Origin: Nephromyces sp. MM_2019
Taxonomy: Eukaryota > Apicomplexa > Aconoidasida > Nephromycida
Assembly (NCBI GenBank): GCA_015657535.1
Contig: JADHZB010000366.1
Location: 1 to 51,853 of the forward strand
Direction of reading: 5' to 3'
DNA: 51,853 nucleotides
In this document: positions 12,881 through 25,000 of the stretch, in pieces
How the letters are laid out: every line of letters begins with the position of its first letter
How positions within the stretch are numbered: position 1 is the stretch's first letter
Made by a program: the position numbers and the translations under genes
Notes under the pieces: generated by a model
Seen by the model: the letters and a program-made list of their open reading frames with translations, nothing else
What the model was told of the DNA's origin: nothing
Database searches by the model: none

Positions 12881-13533
12881 CTCTCTTAAACTATATATTC
12901 CTAATTTTAACCATAACACTCTACAGATATACACTAATTGTCAATCCTATTACTCTCAAAACACAACAATGAATACATACATTATTTATTACATTCCCCT
13001 TTCACATAAACTCCTAGAATTATTAATTATTTTACACATTCTACTTATATTTTGTTAATTTTTAATTTGTAAGTATAAGTACACCTCATGTCAAAAGTTT
13101 TTGAAAATTTTAAAGCACACAGACATCCTTGAAATTTTATTAAAATATTTGAAGATTAATTCGCGTTGGTGAAAGAATAAAACGAATAAATAAATATATT
13201 AGTTATAAAATAATTACACTCTTGAATTGAATTAATAATTAAATTTTATTTAGCTTGCTCACATAACGTTTTCTATTAGAATAGATACAATTCATTCTAA
13301 ATATAGATAATAGAATAGATTGCTTTATTTCTAGTAGGCATATATTCAAGTAGAATTTATTAAGATAATTTTTAGCTTTGTTTATGTTGTGTTTCGAAGA
13401 TATTATGGACTTTGGTTGCGATTTGTATTGAACTTATGTAAAATTAGAAACAATTTAATAAATTTTTAATCGAGATTATCAATGTGTGCGTTTTAGTGAA
13501 AAGAAAAGATTAGATTAATAAATTAACACAGCA
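12881..13533. other. Convergent intergenic region between NOP53 and PWP2
   Basis: About 650 bases that must contain the 3' ends of both genes. A 97-codon frame ending at 13058 is read-through of NOP53's last exon in another frame. No other signal was seen. Confidence 0.5.
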
Positions 13534-16500
13534 CTAATTGGACGAATTCTTATTGGTAGTTTGATGATGCTTCTTTTTTTGTGCAAGTTCGACTAAATAT
13601 TGAAGATTGTGTAAGTTTGGTTCATATAAATTTTTCAAGGTTTGGTGAATTTGTTGGATATCACTCAATAACACCAAGAGAATGCTCCGGATGTCCATTG
13701 TGCCACCTGAGTGTGTGTAAATTGATTTTATAGGTATATTTGAAATATAGCAAAAAGTACATTTCGTTTAAGAAATAAAACAACTCTTGATTTCAACAAG
13801 AGACGCTATAAGATATTATGAAAAGAGTGTACTATTACTCCCCAAACATAAAATGAAAAGTATTTTTATTCATTAAGTTTCTATGGTTTCAAAGGATGTA
13901 CACACTAACCAAATTCTGAGAGATCTTTAAGGGGATTTTTTTGTGGTTCTATAGCCTCCTCAGAGATAGAATTTATTGGCGGCTGATGGCTCATCCAATT
14001 TTTCCAACCTGCATCACCTATAAGTTCAAAAAATATGAAGAGATGTGTATAATATAGAAAATCTGATATATACATACTTATAAATAATACAACTGATTGA
14101 ACTTCTTTATGTGTTTGTGTATGATTATTGATTAAATAATTATTTACTGAATTGAATAAACTAAATAAACAATTCAAACCTGTAAAATTGTATCAAAACT
14201 TAATCAAAGTTAACACAAACCCAAATTAGTAATCATAATTACAGAATAGTTATATATCAACTAAAAATAAGTAGTAGCTATGAAATACACACATGAATGC
14301 AAATCTTGGAGATTAAAATCATAAGAATCATTAACAGGGATATGCTTACATCCTATTCTAAATAATCCTAGCTTCACAAATCTACACTTCCCATACTTAT
14401 ATACTCCTATCATAACATTGTATAAAATCATACAAACCTTGAAGGATATCCATGTGTAAGGTGATAGTACATTGTAACCATTCTAGGTGGTGTTGAAGTT
14501 GAACTGCTTTATTATCTTGATTAGGGTCAAATAAAGCTTTGAGAAAATTCAATAATATGGGTATAAGGGGAGGGGCAACTGTAGATACTACAAATGAAAT
14601 AGATGTATAGGGTATACGTTCATATGTGTAGTATAATAGGTCAAAATTGTTGAGGGCTAGGGCCAAAATGAATGATTTAGAATAGTCTCCATTATCTATT
14701 GAGCTGATAATATTGGGTATAGTTACATTTTTAGTAAGGAATTGTGGAATAAATTTTCCTAGATGTAATATTGAACTCCTTTGTAATAGAGTTGTAGAGT
14801 AGCCACTCTTCGAGTTCATTGTGTACACATATAAACCTTGTGAAGTAGCTGCAGCCCAATGTCTGCCATCTGGTGAAAATGCAATCCTATACACATCTAA
14901 CTCCCTAACGTTTGATAATTCACTATTTTCACCTATTTTTACACCTGGTAAAGAGGATTGGTTGTGGATAGTTTTCCTACGTGCGAGGTCACTTGCATCT
15001 ATATCATTTTCTTCATCAGAAATATCAAAATTTTGTATAGGTTCACCTATATCGGTCATATATTTTGAGTTTAGTTCAATGAGTATACCATCTAATGATC
15101 GATTTTGTGTAAGTTGGAAATTATAGATCAAAAGTTTGGTATGTACATCGTAAATAGAAATATAGGGAGAACGTTTACTTGATGCTAATAACCAACGCCC
15201 TGTAGGTGAATACGATAAAGATGTGTAATGTTTACTCTGCCTCAAACCAGCCATATTCCCAAATTTTTCCTTATGTCGCTTTGGATGTACATTATTAGCT
15301 GGGAAACGATCAGACATCCTCCTACCCACCTTAATAAACCTCAATGCATCAATCATTGAAGTCATTTCACAACTATTCAAATCCCAAAATAGTATTTGGC
15401 CATTCGTTGTAGATGAGGCAAGTTGACCTGTCCCAGTTGGTTCAAAACAAAAAGCTGTAATCTGTGAAGAGTGAATAATAGGCTCAGTTTGATTTTTCCC
15501 AGCACGTGTGTTATACACATCCCATATCCTGAGTGTACCATCCCAAGAAGCGGATGCTAGAATACCTCCCTTTGTTGGATGTGGATGAAATCTTATACCT
15601 ACAATGGGGCCAGTATGACCTGTGAGTACATCTAATAAATGGCCCGTTTGTATATTCCATAAATAGATTGTGTATTTATCATCATTGAATGAGGAAGCTG
15701 CAACAATTTCACCAGCATTATCACAAGAAATACTCGAAAATTGTACGATTTGGTTCGAAGGTGCAGCAAATGTACGAAAATTACGATATTTCTGTAGATC
15801 ATAACCCCTTATTGTACCGTCTAATGAAGCAGTTAAGATAGCATTTGACTGTAAAGAAGGTGTGTAAACATGTTTTTAAGATGTATGTGATAATAATAAA
15901 ATATATCCTATGCTTAACGTTTTATAGTACATAGATGATATTGATGTAACAATGTAATAATTCAAATGTATGTAAGAGTTTTACCTGTGGTGTAAATACT
16001 ATATCCATTATAGCAGATAAATGTTCAGCAAAAGTTACAAAACAAAAACCAGACAAACAATCCCAAATTTTTACTTTTCCATCGTAGCCACCTGTTGCTA
16101 CAAGAGGTCGGCTACCAATACCAAGTTGTTCAGTCTATACATCAAACATTTATATATTATTGTGAGTAGATAAATTGTATGAGTTAGTGAGTGATATGTA
16201 TGGCCAATAAAAATAATGTTTATAAGTTCAACAAGTGTGCTTACATGTGCAGAAACTTTTGTTTCTTTATCAATGTTACTACCAAACGCAATAGAGTGTC
16301 CATGTGTGGGTGAGAAAGCAACACACTGCACACCCCATTGATGTGTTTGTTGTTTCATTATATAGGTTTCACTCTTCCACTCCCATACAAAAAGCTGAAA
16401 TGAAAAATTTTGTAGCAAAATTTATATCTACTTGTGGTATACTATGTACAGAGTTTCTTGATTAGGGATACTTATACAATATATGCAAGTATTAAGTCAA

Positions 16501-19500
16501 TAAATGAATTATATGAGGAGGGGTAGGTAAATTGGATAAAATTTTAATCTACACAATGTGCAGTTAATATATATAAAATAACTAACTATACATATTATAT
16601 ACCTGGCCAGATTGGGAAGAGGCTATTGCTAACCAATCACCTGTATTGTTACATGCTACACTATCAACCACAGCGCCTATACCCAACTTATATATAGAAT
16701 TGAATTCTGGGCATTCATAGAGGCCAAAAACACCTTCAGTGTAGCCAATAACAATAAGATTATTTGCCTTACAGAAACTAACACTTGATATCTGTTTCGG
16801 TAATTGAATTGTATGTGTGGTATATGTATAGCACCATTTAGGAACATGATTGTTATACTATGTTTTGTGTATGTGTGTGTGTGTGTGTGAATTGATATCT
16901 TGATTTAAATAATAGTGTTTAAAAGATAAGAAATTCAAAAGAGTACATTGACACGCTGTATATATAAAATATAGTTATTGGTTGTGAATCAGGACAAAAA
17001 TATACCTTAGAAGATTTAGCTTGGTTACAATAAGCTTTATGCTCTAATATCCATATACCATTCATATATTCAACAATTTCTTTATCCTCACTTGACTCAG
17101 GGGGTTGATCTTCCTCAGTTTCAAAACCATTGAGTATATCTGCTTCTATAGTGATATATATATTGTTAATTATGTTCTTAATTCTTGTATGAGTTTTCTC
17201 AAGTGTGTATTCTTAGAGTTAATTGAAATAATTTTTCATGTAGTTACAATATAGTACAATTAACCCATGTTCGAATAGTTGGACACACACATATAACTTT
17301 AATAAACTTGTAAGCATTTAGAGTCAGGTACACATGTGAGAAAGTTAATCACATAAGTAATATGATATAGTCCAAATAATAGCAGACCAAAAACATAATA
17401 ATTAATAATTATATATGTAATATGAGATAACACATATAATGTGAAACTATATACACAATAAAATAATACCAATTTAGCTATATAAATAGATTTTTATACA
17501 CACAAAGTGTTATAATACCTTTCTTTTTCAATGAGTATGATGGTCTGATACATTTAGCAACAGATTGTTCATCTTCTTCAGCTTGTTTCCATTTCCATGA
17601 AATGATGACACCCTCCCTTGAAACACTGTATATACGCTTCATATCTTCCGAGAAATAGGCACCACGGAGTGGTGATCTGGATATAAAAAGTATTAATTGA
17701 AATGACTTAAAAAATCATATATAAATATGCAAAAGTATATATATATATGTATAAGATGGAATATTTGATAATAAATAGGTGTTTTTTTAATATGTGTATT
17801 TAGAAACCTTTCTGATTATGTTTAACATATATTATTTTATTTATACAATAGGATGATTGTGTAAGTTTGTACAAGTTGTTTAGGTTCATGAGTTGATAGA
17901 TTGTCATGTTGAAAGAATTTAATTAGTTTTAAAAATTTATAATAAAAACATATATAAGGTGTTTGGATATGTTACAAATTATAAATGGTTAATAGTTGTG
18001 TGTACTAGTTCATTAAGCAACTCTATCTTATCAAAGAATGTGTACAAACCTGTGCTCAACGAATGTAAGTGGCTTGAAGCCTTTTATAGAGTAAGCAGAC
18101 CACATTCGTACGGTCATATCTTTGGATGATGTGCAAAAGAAAATTGAATTAGGTGCCCAATCAAGGGTAAGTATTTGGGCGAGATGTCCAGCCATTTGAT
18201 TAGTCAAATGAAAGAGCCAGCCTTGTTCATGGCTATATGTAAGTCTCCAAATCTGTGGCATATTGAAAAGGGATTTTGATTTTATAACTAAATAAGGATG
18301 TCTGTGTAAATTAGGGGTTATACTAGGTGGAAATGTATATAGGTGTAATGAAATTATGTGTATCGTATGTATATTGTTTGAGTGGGTAGAGTTGGTAGTA
18401 GTGTTTGATAAGCTGAAAAATTTTAAAATATGTTATGGTTGTGTTTTACTTGGATAACTTTCTCAATAGCAACGGCAAAATAATTACCATTAGGACTAAA
18501 GGAGGCACACATAACACTCCCATTTTTGCTGTAGCAATAACATGAGAAAGATTAATATAGAGCTCTAAAATTTGCACTAGATTCAGAAATAATTTCTCAA
18601 ATATATAAAACTTGGTTTAGAAATCATGAAACTGGTCTATTTTTGTATTTCTTTGTGCCTAATAATAGAAGGTTGAAGAGATTGTGTTACCTCCATTGGG
18701 CTTTTGTTTTTGAAGGCTTTTTGAAACACATTCGGTGTAAGATTGTACCTTTGTTTATATCAATCACCATTCCGTAGCCTGTGCAATAGCCAAAATCAGA
18801 AATATTAAAGAGCAGCTATAATTCAAGTAGTGATGCAGAGAGATTAATACTAACTTAGAGCTAATTAAATCTCATAAGATTAAGAATTGTACAATCATTG
18901 TTGAAAGTGTATTAATTATATTATTTCAAGCTTAAAAACCTTAAAGATTTGTACCTAAGGAATTATAAGCATCCTAAAATTACATATATGAATATCTCAA
19001 TTTACCATCAACATCGATTGTTACGATCAAGTCATCTTTAGGGTGTACGCATACTAATTTGACATCGCCTCGATTTTCACTCGGTAAGGTGAGCGATTGA
19101 TTATTCGAAAGGTCGTATATACACAAACGATTACCGACAGGGTAATATAAAGAGTTTCCTGTAAGTAGCAGAAGATGAAAGCGTTAAAGAGCTATACGGT
19201 ATAGATTGTAGCTCCTAGAATGATGTGGTATATAGATACCCTTGAGAAGGGTAAGGCTAGTATGTAATAAGGTCGTGAAGCATCTAAGTAGCAGTGATGT
19301 GTAATAAAGCAGACAAGTGAGAAAGTAACTCTTATGATAGTTAATTTTAGATAATACTACACTATGATTGTGGCTCGATGTGTAATAGTCCATATTATCT
19401 TGGTGAGTAAAATTTCTAAGTTTTTAAACTCCTCAAGTTGGATGTATAAGAAATGAAGTAAGAGCTATACAAACACAAAGTGTGTTTGCAGTATCCTTAT

Positions 19501-19602
19501 GCTTCCAAAATCTATGTGAGATTACTCACCATCATGTGAAAAGGCAAGCTGAGCTGGTTGGAGGGGTGCGGCTAAGAGATTAGCAAAGGAGTAGCCCAGC
19601 AT
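13534..19602 (-). CDS. PWP2: PWP2/UTP1, WD40 subunit of the UTP-B module of the SSU processome
   Basis: Fourteen exons close in phase: 19602-19530, 19158-19006, 18778-18691, 18528-18450, 18252-18050, 17676-17519, 17145-17006, 16791-16603, 16394-16245, 16134-15985, 15848-14438, 14179-14078, 14017-13910 and 13706-13534, giving 1058 residues (human 919). PWP2 binds the 5' external transcribed spacer with the UTP-B complex in early 40S assembly. The start matches the family (FANLLAAPLQPAQLAFSHDG). WD repeats continue through LFVWEWKSETYIMKQQTHQW, GGYDGKVKIWDCLSGFCFVT and LASASWDGTLRIWDVY. The family-specific SLPGVK lies near residue 760, followed by the final blade VYRIAFSPDGRHWAAAT. An acidic insert follows residue 252. 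The C-terminal helical domain ends with IHQTLKNLYEPNLHNLQYL, aligned with PWP2's HLDDLSKLCSWNHYNMQYA. The penultimate exon could read into a TAG at 13905, but a GTTAGT donor joins the conserved last exon. Confidence 0.93.
16868..16888. repeat. (GT)n microsatellite in a PWP2 intron
   Basis: A run of GT dinucleotides on the plus strand, that is CA in the sense of PWP2, lies between exons 7 and 8. Confidence 0.8.
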
Positions 19603-21063
19603 AGTTGCGAGAGTAGAGGGAAGAATTTAAAATGCTTCTTATGCAGGGTGATTTGTTTCAGCTAGGTCAGCAATACTCTTATGATACTCTTGAGAGTACG
19701 CCCAATTTAAACTCAGTTTATAATTAGAGCTTTGAAGAATATCGGCAATACATCTTAAGAGTAGGAATAATTCGTAGTGAAGGATAATCGATTATGAAGG
19801 TATAAAACTACGATATATTTTTATTAGCAATCAAACTCTTTAGAGGAATAAGGAATAATAATTTAGATGATGATTGTACCTTTTAGCTCTTCCTAGGTAA
19901 GATGTTTAAGCTAGCTGAGTAGGTGTGTTGAATTCAACACCTTAGTATAATTTTAGCTTACTTCAACTTGAAGATTCATGTTAAAACAAATTAAAAATAA
20001 CATCAATCTTTTGTGTCGAAATATGTCCTTTAAATCAAATTATGATTTTCTAAAAGTTGATTTAACTAACACTAGCCAAGATACAGAAAGCAAATTATCT
20101 AGATATGTCAATTTAGGCTTAGAAATCTGTTATCTTGGATATTTTTTTGTTTTAGAAATTCAACTTAACATATGAATAAATCTTATTTGCATATGAGATG
20201 ACAAACAATCTTAAGCTTTATGTAAAAATGTATAAGCGCTGCATATCTTGAATTGAAACACATCATATTTAATCTCGGCATGAATTATCTACATTATAAC
20301 AATCATTGAAAAACATCAGACTGTGCCCATGCTTACTACACAAAAAGATTAATTTACCCAATTTTTCCTGACATCTTTAATCTATCAATGGAATTGTTGC
20401 CAATGACCTTTCAAATTATACATCAATCTTGATAAAAAAACATAAAAGCTAGCACACTGAAGGGAGAAACATATAGCCTTCGAAAACAGTAAGGTAAGTA
20501 AGATCTGATGCAGTAACTATAATCAAAAACAACCACGGAGTTTTTATCAATAGATTAAGTTACATTGCTATCGAAGATTTTGAATTAGCTTATATTTGAG
20601 CCATTTTATGACATACAAAAAAAATTCCTACTCACAATAAGGGAGAATCAAACTCTAAAGAGGAATCCCATTAGAAGCTCTTCACTTTTACTTATTGTAT
20701 CCCTTGTGGCACATCATTGTGATAACCTGTTGACTACAACAAGGAAGTTTCATGAGCTCAACTATTAAAAGCCGGATGTCAATAATCTCCACTTGAGTTC
20801 TTAAATCAAATTGGCCTCATTAATTTTCCAATTCAACCAAAAAGCAAATCCTTCAGTCATTCTCATGATCATCTTTCGGGAAATCGCCAAGTTATTGAAC
20901 AAAGGTATGAAAATTTTCCGTCATTAACAAATTTGAAACAACCTTCTCTTTGAAGACTACTGGTTAAAATTAGATTCTCTAGGGCATTGGATTTATGACC
21001 TGTAAACTTCTATAAAACAAATTTTTGGTATAAAAAACAACTTTTTGGATTACAATTTTAAAT
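19603..21063. other. Region between divergent PWP2 and the 155-residue unknown
   Basis: Contains the 5' flanks of both genes. Open frames at 19978-20175 (+) and exon-like phrases at 20640-20900 were inspected; none has splice partners, a known motif or convincing composition. The 20640-20900 stretch is slightly less AT-rich than its surroundings and may be transcribed. Confidence 0.4.
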
Positions 21064-21531
21064 ATGAATCCCTTGAATTTTCTTTTACCATACTTTCAAA
21101 ATGTAATCCTTAGCACAATCTACCCAATCTTGAAATTGAATTATAATAAAAATTATAAAGTTTTCAAAAACTTCGAACCCAAACGTTACTTCCGCCACTG
21201 GGCACGTAAAAGGAGACTTGATGCCATCCGCTCACCACCACATAGGAAACTTCGACCCCATGAATTTACACTTATAAAAACTACAAATGGTGGTTACACA
21301 CTATCTCCACCATATCCCCCACGAGTTAACCCTCTAGCCCCAGCCTATCCTAAAAGCTCTAAGGAATTCTATCCCTGGTCTCCATCTTATTCTCTCAAAT
21401 GGAAAAATATTGAATATCAATATACACCAAAACTTTTACCAAGGCCTTGGAAGCTCTCAGGACCATGGGGTGGTAGTATAAACAGGATTGTCCACGGTGA
21501 TAAAAAGCAATCTTTGAAAAGGAAATCATAG
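21064..21531 (+). CDS. Basic 155-residue protein of unknown function
   Basis: A single-exon frame that I do not recognise. The N-terminus (MNPLNFLLPYFQNVILSTIY) is hydrophobic and free of acidic residues, followed by a strongly basic segment, RHWARKRRLDAIRSPPHRK, at about residues 44-62. Proline- and aromatic-rich text follows: GGYTLSPPYPP, FYPWSPSYSLKW and LPRPWKLSGPWGG. Composition differs clearly from non-coding frames nearby, which supports it being real. The leader and basic, proline-rich body would suit a mitochondrial (perhaps mitoribosomal) protein, but that is inference only. It is convergent with DNAI2, whose stop is 485 bases away. Confidence 0.6.
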   Translation: MNPLNFLLPYFQNVILSTIYPILKLNYNKNYKVFKNFEPKRYFRHWARKRRLDAIRSPPHRKLRPHEFTLIKTTNGGYTLSPPYPPRVNPLAPAYPKSSKEFYPWSPSYSLKWKNIEYQYTPKLLPRPWKLSGPWGGSINRIVHGDKKQSLKRKS

Positions 21532-22015
21532 TAAACAAGAGCCTATTACTTAGCAAATTTTATTTTGATATTAAAATAAGTTTTACACTCATTCATCTAA
21601 TAATACAACTTATTGTTTTTATAATTCCCAATATATAAATTTATGGAATCAGGGTAACATGGACTTTAAATGTATCTTTAAATCAACAATCTATCTGCTC
21701 AACAGATTATTTTCTTTTTCAGCTAATTTTCAGTTTGAAATTTAAGCATACTAAAAAAATTCCTGTTGTTCTATAAACATTATACCCACCCAATTGGATG
21801 TGAAGTGAAAACGTTTAAATTGTATTTGATTTGTTATCAATACTCAAAAATCATTTATTAAACTTAATTAAAATTAAATTAAGTAACATATATGAATATC
21901 TTCTTAAAAAACAAAACCATTAAAAAGAATTGTCATAGCCCTTAAGGTTTATCATAATTTTGAATTGTGATAAAAATTGTTATTAATTAGTCTTAAAATA
22001 TCATATTGAATCAAT
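21532..22015. other. Convergent AT-rich spacer
   Basis: Very AT-rich spacer between two convergent genes. No gene or repeat seen. Confidence 0.5.
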
Positions 22016-25000
22016 TCAGATTTTATCAGAATTTAATTTTAATCCAACAGCCTTAAAGAAGTCTTTTTCAATTAGCTTCATTTCCTAAAAAAAAATTACA
22101 TACAAATTATTTAGATCACAAGAGGGAATTACTAATATTTAATCCCAAAGGATATATAATAAGAGATTTAAATTACAATAGCCCTGATAAAGTTCAAATT
22201 ACTATAATGTTTCATTAAATGTTATTTACCTCATCAGCATTTTTAGATGTGTTTATAGAAGGAAGTTGAAATTTAGGTGCTTCTTCAGACACTGAAATGA
22301 GATTTAGATTTTGGACAGTTTCAAAATTTCAAATTTTAGGACTTATTTTTAATACTGTTGATGTAATTTATAATTGAAAAGATAAATAGGTTTGACAAGA
22401 AAGGTATTCCTTTTCATAAATTACATGTATAAATGCTCCTTTTTGTGAAAGAAAGTGTTACTATTATATATATTTACTACGAAGGCTTTTAGTAAATTAA
22501 TTTTAAGTATGATAAAGATTTGTGCTAAGTTTTAGATTAATTTAGGCTTTATATGGCAATTGCGAGGATTGATACGGATTTAGATTTCTAAAACAATTAT
22601 GAAGCTGCCTAACAAAATGATAAACTTATTACCTGAGTAAAATTATAAATTTTTATAAAGTAAACATATATTAGAACTAACAGTTTGCTCTTTTCTTCGC
22701 AATTTCTATCTTTTTCTCCTTCCTTGTTTCTCTTTCTAAATTCTAATTCATAATCAAACCAAATTGTGCTTCAATTGTATAAAAAGAATAAAGGCTATAT
22801 TTTCAACTCTAAGCCTAACCTTTTCAACAGTAACCTTCTCAGCGTAATTTTCCACATACAATGCCTCATTCAATTCCAAAATAGAAATTGTGCCATCATT
22901 ATCCCCTATTGCTACTAATTTTCCTAATTAATATTTATATAATCAAAATTCGGATACATCAGCTTTAAACAATTTAAATAAAAAATTGTTGCTTTAATAC
23001 CTTTACGGTGCATACTAATTGCGCATATTGCTGATGAATTTACCTGTGATTATTGGTTTATTTTGAAGTTTCTAGACTGTGGAAGCTCAGCAAATATTTT
23101 AAAGTTATATATAACATTCTAAATCCTAGAATTAGTGTCAAATTATTAAATTGCGAATTTTTAACAAAGTAGAACAAGCATATATATACAATTAATGTAT
23201 GGAAAATAGTTATAAGTTTTAATTAAGAAATAATCAGAGTCTATTTCCTATGTAATGAAATATATATATTTATATAATTTGATAAATGGCTTGCCTCTAA
23301 GGGCACTTTGGGATGGCCTCCTTATTGAGTTTCTTACCTTATGACTGAAGGAAATCTCATTATGCTTTTCTAAAAGGTCAACAAAATCAAGAGCACCATC
23401 TTGTCTTCCAAGCTAAAGAAATAAGTTATAATTTTGCTTTTTAAAGTTATGCCCAAAGTAAGAACTTTTATTTTTTTAGAGCTAAATCAAGATATTAGTA
23501 AAAATTGGGGCTTTTTGTAGTGATTAAAAACTTCAATTTTTAAATGTTTTAAAAGAATTTATAAAATTTTCACATTAATGTAAATATATGACTTTCTTAA
23601 TTCCATTTACTGTTGAGGTACACATTTAGCATCAGTTCAGCTATTGAGTTAACAGTAGACAATTCCGAAATATTTACTAATAGGGTAATTGACTATTCAA
23701 TAAAAAGATTTTACTGTGTAGTTTACCAAGCATAACCCTGGACGTGTGGGGCTCCATTGACCACATATAACTGGTGCAGCAGAATATGGAATTATTGAAA
23801 TTGGGGTTTTGACCTCTTCATTCCAAAGCTAAATCGGCAAATTTCATTGAAAATAAAATAATTTCAATCCACTATTGAGCATGAAATCTTTAAATAAAAT
23901 ATCTTATTCTCTATTTCAAAGTTAGTTGGTTTTGTCAAAAATTAAAGAGGAATTTCACAATAATAATTTTCAATTAACCGTGAAGATTTCCTTGCCAGCA
24001 TACAAAATGGTTTTACACCATTGATTCTTACCCTCATTGCCCAGTCGTTTATAGAAAAAAAGTATTGAGGATGTGACGGATTACGCTGTTGTGGTAAATT
24101 AAATCATCATTTTATTTGATTATAATTCCTTGAAATTCGTACTGGATTATTTTATTTGACCTAATTAACTTTTTAAAACTATTTTTTATATTAAATATAA
24201 CCTTGATACAATGCGTTGGTCCCATTTTACCACTTAAATTATACCTTTGGATAACTTCGATACCTGATTAGATTCCAAAAGTTTAGGTTTTACAAAGCAA
24301 TAGTTAATTAATATATACCTTTTTTTGGGCTCCGGAATACTGATAATATTGATCCCTGTTCTGTACCGATAAGATATTTTCCATGCTACATGGGTAATTA
24401 AATTAATATTGTTATTCATAGTCAGTAAGATCTAGTGAATTTGAGGGCAAATTCCTCCTATCAGAGACTAAGCTTAAATAGATTCCCACTGTTAATTATA
24501 TTAATTAATTATATTTGAAATTAATTGTAAAAAGATCAATTTAGTAACAACTTTATTCCAATTCAGTACTAATGTTGTGCTTATTTTTCCCTTAAATCGA
24601 AGCAAGCTATACAGTTTAGGAAATGAGATAAATTATTTTATATTCAAATGTGACTAACTCCAGCTTCCAAAAGGCATTCAACTGATCTCCCTCCTAAATT
24701 TATTTGCTGATCTTTTTCAGTTTCGACTAGTTCAAGTTGATCTATTGGAGAGCTTAGGTTCCTATAATCCCACCAAAATGCAAATCCATCAGAAGATACA
24801 CTGATAAATTCATTGTTTGTTTTACTTTGGATCCTAATTAAATATAGATAACAGAAAATAAAGAGAATCAAAAGTTCTATAGATTCAATAAGGAGTTAAT
24901 GTATTATGTTTTTGAAAGGTGCTAGAAAAGCATAGCCACTATGGAAATTTAGGCAGAACTTAAGGGAAAACATTGTATTTTCCCCATTTCCACCAACTAA

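Noticed and set aside
13905..14177. 90-codon minus frame ending TAG at 13905 taken as the PWP2 C-terminus
   Set aside because: A GTTAGT donor at 13909 joins in phase to 13706-13534, whose product aligns with the conserved PWP2 end; the frame also reads through an intron at 14077-14018.
19978..20175. 65-codon plus-strand frame upstream of the orphan gene
   Set aside because: No splice partners, motif or compositional contrast with surrounding DNA.
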